From the NCBI GenBank assembly GCA_965657215.1, contig CBFHNR010000021.1, positions 1 through 45,549 on the forward strand: DNA of 45,549 bases, in the 5' to 3' direction. Below are positions 7,478 through 16,737 of the stretch, piece after piece. Position numbers and translations under genes: made by a program. The notes under the pieces were generated by a model that did no database searches, was not told the origin of the DNA, and saw nothing but the letters and a program-made list of their open reading frames with translations. The DNA is from JAHEJA01 sp965657215 (GTDB taxonomy: Bacteria > Pseudomonadota > Alphaproteobacteria > Rhodobacterales > Rhodobacteraceae). Each line of letters opens with the position of its first letter. Position 1 is the stretch's first letter.

Positions 7478-9136
7478 TTAGTTTGGATCGCGCCAACGGT
7501 TTGCGATGGGGTAACGGCGATCCAACCAAAAGGCGCGCGGGCTTAACCGCGTGCCTGGCGCGGACTGAAATCGCTTGTATTCGCTGATATGTAGCAGGTG
7601 TTCGACCCGTTTGGCGTCCTTGATATCAAAGCCCGCGGCAACACAATCTTGGATCGAGCCATCCTGGTCCACAAGAATGTCCAAAATAGCATCCAAAACA
7701 GGATAATCTGGTAGGCTATCGCTGTCTTTTTGATCAGGGCGCAATTCGGCGCTTGGCGGTTTGGTGATGATATTTTCAGGGATAACAGCCCCCTCGGGAC
7801 CCATCATCCAATCGCGGTGATTGGCATTGCGCCAATGACAAATCGCAAAAACCCGCGTCTTATACATATCTTTGATCGGGTTATAGCCCCCCGCCATATC
7901 CCCATAAATCGTGGCATAGCCCACCGCGACTTCGGATTTATTACCTGTGGTCAAAAGCATTTCACCGAACTTATTAGACAGCGCCATCAACAACAGACCG
8001 CGCAACCGCGATTGAATGTTTTCTTCGGTCAAATCTGGGTCTGTCCCCTCAAACAAGGGGGCAAGCGTATTGGTAATCGCCCCGCGCCCTTCGGCAATGG
8101 GGACAAAATCATAACGGCATCCCAAGTTTTCCGCCAATTCCTTGGCATCGTCCAAGGAGGCTTGGGAGGTATATTCCGACGGCAACATGACACAGCGCAC
8201 ATTTTCAGCGCCCAAAGCATCCGCCGCAATCGTCGCGACAATCGCGCTATCGATGCCACCGGACAAGCCCAAGAGAACCTTGGTAAATCCAGTCTTGCGG
8301 CAATAATCCCTTAACGAGAGAACCATAGCGGCATAATCGGTTTCCATTTGATCAGGAACAGAGGCCTTTTGTGCAGGCTGCACGCGCCAGCCGCCAGCCT
8401 GCTGGCTTACCTCAATATGCGCGATTGCCTCTTCAAAGAATGGCAATTGAAGCGCAAGCTCACCACCCGTGTTCAACACGAAAGACCCGCCGTCGAATAC
8501 CTGATCATCTTGGCCACCGACCATGTTCAAATAGATCAGCGGCAGCCCCGTTTCGATCACCCGCGACACCATCAAGTTAACGCGTAGATCATGTTTCCCG
8601 CGATAATAGGGCGATCCATTCGGGATCAACAAAACATCCGACCCCGTTTCGGCCATGGTTTCCGCCACATCTTCGTGCCAAGCATCTTCGCATATTGGTG
8701 ACCCAATCCGAAGCGGGCCGCAGACATAAGGACCGCTGATCGGGCCTTGATCAAAGATGCGCACTTCGTCAAAGACGTTTTGATTGGGCAAATGGTGTTT
8801 CTGAACCACGGCTTTGATCGCGCCGCCCTCTAGGATCACATAGGCATTAAAAAGCTTGTCATTCTCCCGAATGGGCGCGCCCAAAGCAATGGCTGGCCCC
8901 TCAGCACACGCTGTGGCGATTTTTTGAACATAGGCCTCGGCAGTATCGAGAAAGGCGGGTTTGCGAACCAAGTCTTGGGTGTTGTAGCCCGTCAAAAACA
9001 TCTCCGGAAAGGCCACAAGATCGCTTCCTGCGTCTTTGGCCTGTTGCCATGTGTCGCAAATCTTGGCGCTATTGCTTTCAAAATCCCCGACGGTCGGGTT
9101 CAACTGTGCTAATGTGATTTTGAAGGTTTCAGTCAT
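7478..9136 (-). CDS. nadE: Glutamine-dependent NAD(+) synthetase
   Basis: This 552-residue enzyme joins two modules. Residues 1-260 are a nitrilase-type glutaminase with the triad E45 (FPEMFLTGY), K113 (QKHHLPN) and C149 (PICEDAWH). Residues 270-552 are the ATP-dependent synthetase, with the pyrophosphatase loop SGGIDS at 292-297. It converts nicotinic acid adenine dinucleotide to NAD using ammonia channelled from glutamine, the last step of NAD synthesis. The length fits the alphaproteobacterial two-domain form. It lies downstream of dnaE on the same strand, 240 bases away, and probably has its own promoter. Confidence 0.97.
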   Translation of the reverse strand: MTETFKITLAQLNPTVGDFESNSAKICDTWQQAKDAGSDLVAFPEMFLTGYNTQDLVRKPAFLDTAEAYVQKIATACAEGPAIALGAPIRENDKLFNAYVILEGGAIKAVVQKHHLPNQNVFDEVRIFDQGPISGPYVCGPLRIGSPICEDAWHEDVAETMAETGSDVLLIPNGSPYYRGKHDLRVNLMVSRVIETGLPLIYLNMVGGQDDQVFDGGSFVLNTGGELALQLPFFEEAIAHIEVSQQAGGWRVQPAQKASVPDQMETDYAAMVLSLRDYCRKTGFTKVLLGLSGGIDSAIVATIAADALGAENVRCVMLPSEYTSQASLDDAKELAENLGCRYDFVPIAEGRGAITNTLAPLFEGTDPDLTEENIQSRLRGLLLMALSNKFGEMLLTTGNKSEVAVGYATIYGDMAGGYNPIKDMYKTRVFAICHWRNANHRDWMMGPEGAVIPENIITKPPSAELRPDQKDSDSLPDYPVLDAILDILVDQDGSIQDCVAAGFDIKDAKRVEHLLHISEYKRFQSAPGTRLSPRAFWLDRRYPIANRWRDPN

Positions 9137-9231
9137 AACAGGGCTTTCTTTGGATTTGGCTCTTCCTACCAGAATTAAGCTAAATCAAAAGCCCGAAAAT
9201 CCAACCGAGTCGTAAGAGTGGTCCCCGTGGG

Positions 9232-9266
9232 AGCCTTCGGCGAGGATATTTTTCGACAAAAAATGA
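9232..9266 (+). repeat. Rhodobacterales-type intergenic element (diverged copy)
   Basis: GCCTTCGGCGAGGATATTTT is followed by CGACAAAAAATGAG. The order is the same as at 3581-3626: small GC hairpin, GATATTT or GAGTATTT core, then an A-rich tail ending in ATGA. It sits between dnaE and nadE. Confidence 0.45.
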
Positions 9267-9290
9267 GAGGGGTGTTGCGTCATTTTTTGT
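9256..9290 (-). terminator. Inverted repeat downstream of dnaE, possible terminator
   Basis: ACAAAAAATG (9256-9265) and CATTTTTTGT (9281-9290) are perfect 10-base inverted repeats with a 15-base loop. On the minus strand the second arm ends in a T-rich run, so it may end dnaE transcripts, but the stem is AT-rich and weak. Confidence 0.35.
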
Positions 9291-9322
9291 GAATGTGCCA
9301 GCTGTTGCGCGAAAAGGTGTGG

Positions 9323-9355
9323 TTTACCGACGCAATACCGACGGTTTACCGATGT
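9323..9355. repeat. Three tandem 11-bp units containing TACCGA
   Basis: The units are TTTACCGACGC, AATACCGACGG and TTTACCGATGT, placed exactly 11 bases apart, 22 bases downstream of the dnaE stop codon. One helical turn per unit would put the TACCGA motifs on one face of the DNA. I know no protein that binds it. Confidence 0.6.
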
Positions 9356-9376
9356 GAAACAGAGAGGCGAATTTGG

Positions 9377-12300
9377 TTAAATTTCTTCGACTTCCATGAC
9401 GCCAGAGAGGCTTTTGATCGCGCCTTTGATTTGGGGGTTTACGGGGTAATCCTGACCGCACTCCATCATCACTTCGCCGGGAAGTTTCGGATCCATGAGG
9501 CAGAAATAGACAGGTCCCCGTCCCCCAGATGTCGTCTGTGCCACAGCTTGCCCCAAGACGGAGGCAACGGCGGGAACAGCATCTGGGTTTTCGATGTAAA
9601 TGCGCAGGCCAGAAGCCCCAGCATCCGCCACGGCGGTATCCACAGGCGCCATAGAACGACCGAGGAGTTTCAGTTGGTCTGATTCCAGGGTTGCCTCGAC
9701 AGTCACCACAACTTTGGCCCCTGTTTCCAAGAAGTCGCGACATTTGTCTAAGGTATCGGAAAACAACGTAATTTCATATGCACCCGTTGGATCGCTGAGT
9801 TGTGCAAAGGCAAAGCGATTGCCCTTGGCAGATTTACGTTCCTGTCGCCCTGCAACAACCCCTGCGAGTTTGGCAACGATAGGGCCGGATTGGGCCTTGG
9901 CCATCACCTCATCCAGGGTCAGAATTCCCTTGCGTTTTAGGGGGGGCATGTAGTCATCCAAAGGATGTCCAGACAGGTAAAATCCGATGGCTTTGAACTC
10001 TTCTGCGAGGCGTTCCGCAGGCAACCAATCATTCACAGGAGACAAGCGCGGTTCCGGAAGATCATCGCCCGCTTCGCCAAACAAGGACACTTGGTTAGAG
10101 GCCTTTTGTTCATGGATCGCCGCAGAATAGGCGACCAAAGGATCCAAGCTATCAAAGACCCGACGTCGGTTTGCATCCAGCTGATCAAACGCCCCAGAGC
10201 GCGCGAGCATTTCCAAGGGGCGTTTGCCGACCCGTTTCAAATCCACCCGACGCGCGAAATCAAAGAGCGTGACAAAGGGTTTGTCCGCGCGCGCCGTTGT
10301 GACCAATCGCATCGCCTCGACACCTACGTTTTTCAACGCGCCCAGCGCATAGACCAAGGCCCCATCGACAACATCGAATGTGGCCTCTGATCGGTTCACG
10401 CAAGGGGGTACGTACGGAAGGTCTAATCCTTTTTTAACTTCTTCAAAATAGACTGCGAGCTTGTCGGTTAAATGAATATCGCAATTCATCACACCGGCCA
10501 TGAATTCCACTGGATGGTTCGCCTTGAGCCACGCCGTTTGATAGGAGACAACCGCATAGGCCGCCGCATGGGATTTGTTGAACCCGTAGTTGGCAAATTT
10601 TTCCAAGAGGTCGAACACTTCGGACGCTTTTTTCGCGTCCACACCGTTTTCACCCGCCCCTTTTTCAAATTTGGGGCGTTCGGCGTCCATCGCTTCTTTG
10701 ATCTTTTTACCCATCGCGCGACGCAGGAGGTCCGCACCACCAAGGCTATAGCCCGCCATGACCTGAGCAATCTGCATAACCTGTTCTTGATAAACGATAA
10801 TTCCTTGGGTCTCTTCTAGGATATCATCAATAAGAGGATGAACAGATTCGCGCTCTTTGAGGCCATTTTTGACCTCGCAATAGGTTGGAATATTTTCCAT
10901 CGGACCCGGACGATAGAGCGCAACAAGGGCAACGATATCTTCGATACAGGTCGGGCGCATCCGTTTCAGGGCATCCATCATGCCCGAGCTTTCCACCTGA
11001 AACACCGCGACGGTTTTCGCAGCGGCATAAAGTTTGTACGAGGCCTCATCATCCAATGGAATGGCGTTTATCTGATTTTCAGCGCCCTCCGCAGGTGAAT
11101 AAAGCTGTGTCCCATCCGCGGCAATATGCAAAGGGCGCCCTGATTTCAGGACTAAATCAACCGCGTTTTGAATGACAGTGAGCGTTTTCAAACCGAGGAA
11201 ATCGAATTTCACCAAGCCCGCTTGTTCAACCCATTTCATGTTGAATTGCGTGGCGGGCATGTCGGATCGCGGGTCTTGGTACAGTGGCACCAAGGCATCC
11301 AAAGGACGGTCCCCAATCACCACACCCGCAGCGTGCGTTGAGGCATTGCGAAGCAACCCTTCAACCTGTTGACCATAGGTCAAAAGGCGGTCAACCACTT
11401 CTTCTGAGCGGGCTTCTTCGCGAAGGCGCGGTTCGTCTTTGAGGGCTTTTTCAATGCTGACAGGTTTCACACCTTCAACAGGGATCATCTTGGACAGGCG
11501 ATCCACCTGACCATACGGCATTTGCAGAACGCGTCCAATATCGCGCACCGCCGCCTTGGACAACAACGCCCCAAAGGTGATGATTTGCCCAACTTTGTCA
11601 CGCCCATATTTTTGCTGAACATATTGGATAACCTCTTCGCGGCGATCCATGCAAAAATCGATGTCAAAGTCAGGCATAGAGACACGTTCAGGGTTCAAGA
11701 ACCGCTCGAACAGCAACGAATACCGCAGGGGATCAAGGTCGGTAATGGTCAGCGCATAAGCCACCAGAGAGCCCGCACCAGACCCACGGCCCGGCCCCAC
11801 GGGGATATCTTGATCCTTGGCCCACTTGATGAAATCCGCAACGATCAAGAAATAGCCAGGAAAGCCCATGCCTTCGATGATGTTCAGCTCAAATTCGAGC
11901 CGCTTTTCATAGTCTTCAACCGAAGTCGCGTGGGGAATAACGGCAAGGCGATCCTTAAGACCCTGCTCTGCTTGACGGCGGAGTTCGACAACTTCGTCAT
12001 CCGCAAATTTCGGCAAGATGGGATCACGCCGATAGGCCTTGAACGCACAGCGTCGCGCAATTTCTATTGTGTTCTCAATGGCTTCTGGCAGGTCCGCAAA
12101 GAGGGCTGCCATTTCTTGGGGGGATTTCATGTAATGCTGATTGGTAAGGCGGCGACGCCCCTCTTGTTGATCAACATAGGCCCCATCCGCGATACAAATC
12201 AGGGCATCATGCGCCTCATACATCTCGGATTTTGGGAAATAGACGTCATTGGTGGCAACAAGGGGAAGCCCCATATCATAGGCCATCTCAACGAACCCGC

Positions 12301-12877
12301 GTTCCGTAGCGCGCTCATTTTGGGGAAGACCGCCGTCCTCTGGATGGCGCTGAAGTTCGACATAGAGACGGTCCTCAAAAATTGCCTTGAGGCGGGTCAT
12401 AAGATCAAGCGCAGCAGGGCGTTGACCCGCTTGCAACAACATACCAACGGGGCCATCAGCCCCCCCAGTGAGACAGATCACATCTTGGCTAAATTGCGTG
12501 AGCTCCTCAAATGTGACCTGAGGCAACTGATCCCCTTTATCCACATAAAGACAGGAATTAAGCTTCATCAGGTTCTCATATCCAACCTCAGTTTGCGCCA
12601 GTAAAACAAGGGGAGCGGGCTGTTTTGCACGCTCTCCAGGTTGTGCATTGAGATAGCAGAGATCAACCTGACATCCCATGATCGGTTGAATGCCCGCATC
12701 ACTGGCGCCAACTGAAAATTCCAGCGCAGAAAAGAGGTTGTTCGTGTCGGTGACCGCCACTGCGGGCATATCCATATCCGCACACATGGACGGCAGTTTT
12801 TTCAACCGTATCGCTCCCTCAAGAAGGGAATATTCCGTATGAACGCGCAGGTGAATGAATCGGGGGGTCTCTGTCAT
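9377..12877 (-). CDS. dnaE: DNA polymerase III subunit alpha
   Basis: At 1166 residues this is the replicative polymerase (E. coli DnaE has 1160). It has an N-terminal PHP domain (HLRVHTEYSLLEGAIRL from residue 9), the palm with PDFDIDF at 402-408 whose D403 and D405 match catalytic D401 and D403 of E. coli, the GPGRGSGAGS loop just before, a helix-hairpin-helix region and a C-terminal OB fold. It synthesises both strands of the chromosome in complex with beta clamp, tau and epsilon. The start follows GTTCCTC with no clear Shine-Dalgarno sequence. It is divergent from xdhA and followed on its strand, after 240 bases, by nadE. Confidence 0.98.
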   Translation of the reverse strand: MTETPRFIHLRVHTEYSLLEGAIRLKKLPSMCADMDMPAVAVTDTNNLFSALEFSVGASDAGIQPIMGCQVDLCYLNAQPGERAKQPAPLVLLAQTEVGYENLMKLNSCLYVDKGDQLPQVTFEELTQFSQDVICLTGGADGPVGMLLQAGQRPAALDLMTRLKAIFEDRLYVELQRHPEDGGLPQNERATERGFVEMAYDMGLPLVATNDVYFPKSEMYEAHDALICIADGAYVDQQEGRRRLTNQHYMKSPQEMAALFADLPEAIENTIEIARRCAFKAYRRDPILPKFADDEVVELRRQAEQGLKDRLAVIPHATSVEDYEKRLEFELNIIEGMGFPGYFLIVADFIKWAKDQDIPVGPGRGSGAGSLVAYALTITDLDPLRYSLLFERFLNPERVSMPDFDIDFCMDRREEVIQYVQQKYGRDKVGQIITFGALLSKAAVRDIGRVLQMPYGQVDRLSKMIPVEGVKPVSIEKALKDEPRLREEARSEEVVDRLLTYGQQVEGLLRNASTHAAGVVIGDRPLDALVPLYQDPRSDMPATQFNMKWVEQAGLVKFDFLGLKTLTVIQNAVDLVLKSGRPLHIAADGTQLYSPAEGAENQINAIPLDDEASYKLYAAAKTVAVFQVESSGMMDALKRMRPTCIEDIVALVALYRPGPMENIPTYCEVKNGLKERESVHPLIDDILEETQGIIVYQEQVMQIAQVMAGYSLGGADLLRRAMGKKIKEAMDAERPKFEKGAGENGVDAKKASEVFDLLEKFANYGFNKSHAAAYAVVSYQTAWLKANHPVEFMAGVMNCDIHLTDKLAVYFEEVKKGLDLPYVPPCVNRSEATFDVVDGALVYALGALKNVGVEAMRLVTTARADKPFVTLFDFARRVDLKRVGKRPLEMLARSGAFDQLDANRRRVFDSLDPLVAYSAAIHEQKASNQVSLFGEAGDDLPEPRLSPVNDWLPAERLAEEFKAIGFYLSGHPLDDYMPPLKRKGILTLDEVMAKAQSGPIVAKLAGVVAGRQERKSAKGNRFAFAQLSDPTGAYEITLFSDTLDKCRDFLETGAKVVVTVEATLESDQLKLLGRSMAPVDTAVADAGASGLRIYIENPDAVPAVASVLGQAVAQTTSGGRGPVYFCLMDPKLPGEVMMECGQDYPVNPQIKGAIKSLSGVMEVEEI

Positions 12878-12946
12878 GAGGAACAGGATAGGCTGCGATG
12901 ACGGGAAACAAAAGGCTTGCCAAACAGGTTTTTTGACGTTTTCATA

Positions 12947-12960
12947 TTCCCAACAGGGAA
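12947..12960. promoter_or_regulatory. Inverted repeat in the dnaE/xdhA divergent region
   Basis: TTCCC-AACA-GGGAA is a perfect inverted repeat in the 156-base region between the divergent dnaE and xdhA starts. It could be an operator for the purine operon or chance. I found no convincing -35/-10 pair for xdhA and no strong ribosome site directly before its ATG. Confidence 0.25.
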
Positions 12961-13033
12961 CACCGCTTATTTCTACGCCGCATCGAAGTAAGCACGCATG
13001 GTGTAAATAAGGGTAAGGCGGCTGGTTTTCATT

Positions 13034-14407
13034 ATGAATATCTCGTTTCTTCTGAACGGAGAGACCGTGGATGTGGTAGACTGTTCGCCCACCACCACGC
13101 TATTGGATTGGCTCCGCGACACGCGTGGGCTTTGCGGTACCAAAGAAGGCTGCAACGAAGGGGACTGTGGTGCCTGTACTGTCATTGTCATCGACGAGGA
13201 AACGGTTAAACCCTTGAATGCATGCATTTTGTTTTTGCCGCAACTTCAAGGCAAAGCCATTCGCACCGTCGAAGGTGTTGGCATTGAGGGGACACCCCAT
13301 CCTGTTCAACAGGCCTTGATTGACCTGCATGGATCGCAATGCGGATTTTGCACGCCGGGGTTCGTGACATCAATGGTTGCCGCACAAATCAACCAAGATG
13401 CGGATCATGACACAACACTAGCGGGAAACCTCTGTCGCTGCACAGGATATGCGCCAATTGCACGCGCCGCCCAAGAGGCCACACAAATCCCAAATCCCCC
13501 ATGGCTACAGCGCGATCGGCAGGTGCTTGCATCCTGCCCGAGCAAAGAGCTGACCGAGGCGCAGCCTGGGTCGAGCGATGCGCTCGCCACCCGTCTCATG
13601 GCATTTCCAGAGACAACTCTTATCGCAGGAGCAACAGATGTCGGGCTTTGGGTCACCAAGGACTTCCGCGACTTGGGACAGGTGACCTTCTTAAACCAAG
13701 TCCATGACCTCAACTTTATCCAAAACACAGGCCAAACAACCCGCATCGGTGCAATGACCTCTATCGAAGACCTGCGCCTTTGGGCCTTGGATACACATCC
13801 AGCCTTTGCTGATTTGCTCCAACGCTATGCATCGACCCAAGTCCGCATGGCCGCCACCCTCGGCGGCAATATCGCCAATGGATCGCCTATCGGGGATAGC
13901 GCCCCTGTTCTCATTGCTTTGGGCGCGGAGCTAGAGCTGAGAAAAGGGTCTCATATCAGAACAGTACCGATAGAGGATTTCTTTATCGACTATGGCGTCC
14001 AAGACCTCAGGACATCAGAATTCATCCAAGCCATTATCATCCCGAACAAAGCAACATCCCTCAGGTGCTACAAAATATCAAAACGCTTTGATCAGGATAT
14101 TTCCGCGCTTTGTGGGTGTTTTAACATCACCCTGGACGGCGACACCGTAAGCGCCGCGCGCATAGCGTTTGGAGGAATGTCAGGCATCCCCAAACGGGCC
14201 ACGGCATTGGAAAAATCGCTTATCGGATCAAAGTGGTCCATGGACACCATAGAGCGCGTCATAGACGCCTTAGAACAAGACTTCACTCCACTCGATGATA
14301 TGCGGGCCTCTTCACACTATCGGATGGAGGTCGCCAAGAACCTGTTGAAACGCTATTTCTATGACCTGTCTGGTGAAACGACTTCTGTGCGGGAGGTGTC
14401 CCTATGA
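13034..14407 (+). CDS. xdhA: Xanthine dehydrogenase small subunit (2x[2Fe-2S], FAD)
   Basis: This 457-residue protein has the plant-ferredoxin cluster ligands C40, C45, C48 and C64, the second cluster ligands C103, C106, C134 and C136, then the FAD-binding domain (about 165-345) and its C-terminal extension (to about 450). It passes electrons from the molybdenum site in XdhB through two iron-sulfur clusters to FAD and NAD+ during oxidation of hypoxanthine to xanthine and urate. It is the first gene of a seven-gene operon and overlaps xdhB by 4 bases (ATGA). Confidence 0.96.
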   Translation: MNISFLLNGETVDVVDCSPTTTLLDWLRDTRGLCGTKEGCNEGDCGACTVIVIDEETVKPLNACILFLPQLQGKAIRTVEGVGIEGTPHPVQQALIDLHGSQCGFCTPGFVTSMVAAQINQDADHDTTLAGNLCRCTGYAPIARAAQEATQIPNPPWLQRDRQVLASCPSKELTEAQPGSSDALATRLMAFPETTLIAGATDVGLWVTKDFRDLGQVTFLNQVHDLNFIQNTGQTTRIGAMTSIEDLRLWALDTHPAFADLLQRYASTQVRMAATLGGNIANGSPIGDSAPVLIALGAELELRKGSHIRTVPIEDFFIDYGVQDLRTSEFIQAIIIPNKATSLRCYKISKRFDQDISALCGCFNITLDGDTVSAARIAFGGMSGIPKRATALEKSLIGSKWSMDTIERVIDALEQDFTPLDDMRASSHYRMEVAKNLLKRYFYDLSGETTSVREVSL

Positions 14408-16737
14408 GCGTTCACAAGCCCCTTCCTCACGATGCCGCTTTGCTTCATGTTACGGGACAAGCCCGCTATATCGACGACATCCCTACCCCAGCAAATACCC
14501 TGCACCTTGCCTTTGGTTTGTCGAGCATCGCAAAAGGCACCATCACCGCGCTTGACCTATCGGCTGTGCTTGCCTCTGAGGGTGTCGTTGATGTGCTAAC
14601 CTCGGGCCAGCTTCCCTTTGCCAATGATGTTTCGCCCAGCGCACATGATGAACCGCTTCTTTCTGACGGCGATATCCATTACCTTGGTCAACCCATCTTC
14701 CTCGTCATCGCAGAGAGCCACCTTGCCGCGCGCAAGGCCGCACGGCTAGCAAACGTGCAGTATGACGAAGAGACGCCCATTCTGACAATCGAGGATGCCT
14801 TAGCCGCCAATAGTCGTTTTGAAGACGGCCCCCGCATTTACGGGCAAGGGGACATAGCCACCCTTGATCAAGCGCCAATTGTCCTTGAGGATAGTTTTGA
14901 CATAGGCGCGCAAGAACATTTCTATTTAGAAGGCCAAGCGGCCCTTGCGATGCCGCAAGAAGATGGCGAAATGGTTGTGCATAGCAGCACCCAGCACCCC
15001 ACCGAAATCCAACACAAAGTCGCGGATGCTATTGGGGTCGGAATGCATGATGTGCGCGTCGAAGTCCGTCGCATGGGTGGCGGATTTGGAGGTAAAGAAA
15101 GCCAAGGAAATGCGCTTGCCTGTGCCTGTGCCATTGCCGCGCAATATACAGGCCAACCCTGCAAAATGCGCTATGACCGCGATGATGACATGATCATCAC
15201 GGGCAAACGGCATGATTTCCGAATTCAATATCGCGTCGGCTGTTCCCAAGATGGTAAAATCCTTGGCGTTGATTTCACGCACTATGCACGGTGCGGCTGG
15301 GCGCAGGATTTGTCTTTGCCCGTTGCAGATCGCGCAATGCTCCATGCAGATAATGCCTATTATTTGCCCAACATTCGCATCGAAAGCCATCGCCTCAAAA
15401 CCAACACTCAAAGCGCGACGGCCTTTCGTGGATTTGGCGGACCGCAAGGAATGATCGGGATTGAGCGCGTCATGGACCACGTGGCGCATCAGCTGAAAAT
15501 GGATCCTTTGGAGGTGCGGCGCGTCAATTATTATACCGAACGTGCTGTTGACCCCGTGGATGCCTCCGGCGGGAGTATTTTACCAAAGCTGAAGACCGAC
15601 CACCAGACCACCCCCTATGGGATGCCTGTTGAGGACTTTGTCCTAAATGCGTTAACGCGGGATTTGGTCGCTCAATCAGACTACGAACAGCGGCGTTCCG
15701 ACATTGACGCTTGGAATGAGCGGAACCAAATATTGAAACGCGGCATTGCCTTTAGCCCTGTTAAATTTGGGATATCCTTTACCCTCACGCATTTGAACCA
15801 AGCAGGCGCTCTGGTGAATATCTATCAAGATGGCACAGTGCGGTTGAACCATGGCGGCACAGAAATGGGTCAGGGTTTGTTTCAAAAGGTGGCCCAAGTC
15901 GCCGCGCATAGTTTTGGGCTAGGGTTGGATCGGATCAAAATTACAGCGACGGATACGGCCAAAGTTCCCAATACATCCGCCACGGCCGCAAGTTCGGGAA
16001 GTGATCTCAATGGGATGGCTGTCAAAGCCGCCTGTGACACTCTGAAAGATCGTTTGATAGGGTTTCTATCAGAGCGATATTCTTGTGCGGCCTCTGACAT
16101 CTCATTCGCCGATGAACATGTGCTTGTCAAAGATCAGAGCCTAAGATTTGAGGACGTCATCAAAGCAGCCTACGAACATCGTATCAGCCTGTCGGCCACA
16201 GGATACTACAAGACGCCAAAGGTTGCGTGGGACCGCATCGCGGGTCATGGACGGCCATTCCTTTATTTCGCATATGGCGCGTCGGTCAGCGAAGTTGTGA
16301 TTGATACATTAACTGGTGAATATCGTATCCTAAGAACAGATATATTGCATGACGTTGGCAAGAGCTTGAACCCTGCTTTAGACATCGGACAAATCGAAGG
16401 CGCCTATGTACAAGGAACAGGTTGGTTAACCACAGAAGAATTGGTCTGGGATGCCCGTGGCGCGTTGAAAACACATGCGCCCTCAACCTACAAAATCCCT
16501 GCCTTTGCGGATCGCCCTGCTGAGTTCAATGTTACCCTCTGGGATACTGAAAATACCGAAGACACTATCCACAAATCCAAAGCCGTTGGCGAGCCGCCTT
16601 TCATGCACGGAATTTCGACCTTTCTGGCGCTTAGCCATGCGGTCTCTCAATGTGGCACACACTATCCACATTTGAACGCCCCTGCGACACCTGAGTGCGT
16701 TTTGCAAGCAATTAGGACAGCGCGCCATGGGGTTTGA
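14404..16737 (+). CDS. xdhB: Xanthine dehydrogenase large (molybdopterin) subunit
   Basis: This 777-residue subunit carries the molybdenum cofactor and the purine-binding site. Active-site residues fall exactly on the numbers I recall for R. capsulatus XDHB: E232 (GGFGGKE), R310, F344 (FRGFGG), F459 and catalytic E730 (KAVGEPPF); the total length is also the same. So it should be a true xanthine dehydrogenase rather than an aldehyde oxidase or CO dehydrogenase. It works as an (AB)2 complex in the cytoplasm. Its end overlaps xdhC by 11 bases. Bases 15562-15594 (residues about 387-397) match the family-typical intergenic element while staying in frame. Confidence 0.96.
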   Translation: MSVHKPLPHDAALLHVTGQARYIDDIPTPANTLHLAFGLSSIAKGTITALDLSAVLASEGVVDVLTSGQLPFANDVSPSAHDEPLLSDGDIHYLGQPIFLVIAESHLAARKAARLANVQYDEETPILTIEDALAANSRFEDGPRIYGQGDIATLDQAPIVLEDSFDIGAQEHFYLEGQAALAMPQEDGEMVVHSSTQHPTEIQHKVADAIGVGMHDVRVEVRRMGGGFGGKESQGNALACACAIAAQYTGQPCKMRYDRDDDMIITGKRHDFRIQYRVGCSQDGKILGVDFTHYARCGWAQDLSLPVADRAMLHADNAYYLPNIRIESHRLKTNTQSATAFRGFGGPQGMIGIERVMDHVAHQLKMDPLEVRRVNYYTERAVDPVDASGGSILPKLKTDHQTTPYGMPVEDFVLNALTRDLVAQSDYEQRRSDIDAWNERNQILKRGIAFSPVKFGISFTLTHLNQAGALVNIYQDGTVRLNHGGTEMGQGLFQKVAQVAAHSFGLGLDRIKITATDTAKVPNTSATAASSGSDLNGMAVKAACDTLKDRLIGFLSERYSCAASDISFADEHVLVKDQSLRFEDVIKAAYEHRISLSATGYYKTPKVAWDRIAGHGRPFLYFAYGASVSEVVIDTLTGEYRILRTDILHDVGKSLNPALDIGQIEGAYVQGTGWLTTEELVWDARGALKTHAPSTYKIPAFADRPAEFNVTLWDTENTEDTIHKSKAVGEPPFMHGISTFLALSHAVSQCGTHYPHLNAPATPECVLQAIRTARHGV
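15562..15594 (+). repeat. Match to the intergenic element inside the xdhB reading frame
   Basis: GCCTCCGGCGGGAGTATTTT followed by ACCAAAGCTGAAG resembles the GC-hairpin/GAGTATTT/AAGATGAAG element better than the two intergenic copies in this window do. It is read in frame as ASGGSILPKLK. Whether it is an insertion is discussed in the findings. Confidence 0.45.

Noticed and set aside
11522..12604. 360-residue plus-strand frame opposite dnaE
   Set aside because: Antisense shadow of dnaE; length follows from codon bias, and the sequence resembles no protein.
14926..15489. 187-residue minus-strand frame opposite xdhB
   Set aside because: Antisense of conserved molybdopterin-site motifs; no independent support.
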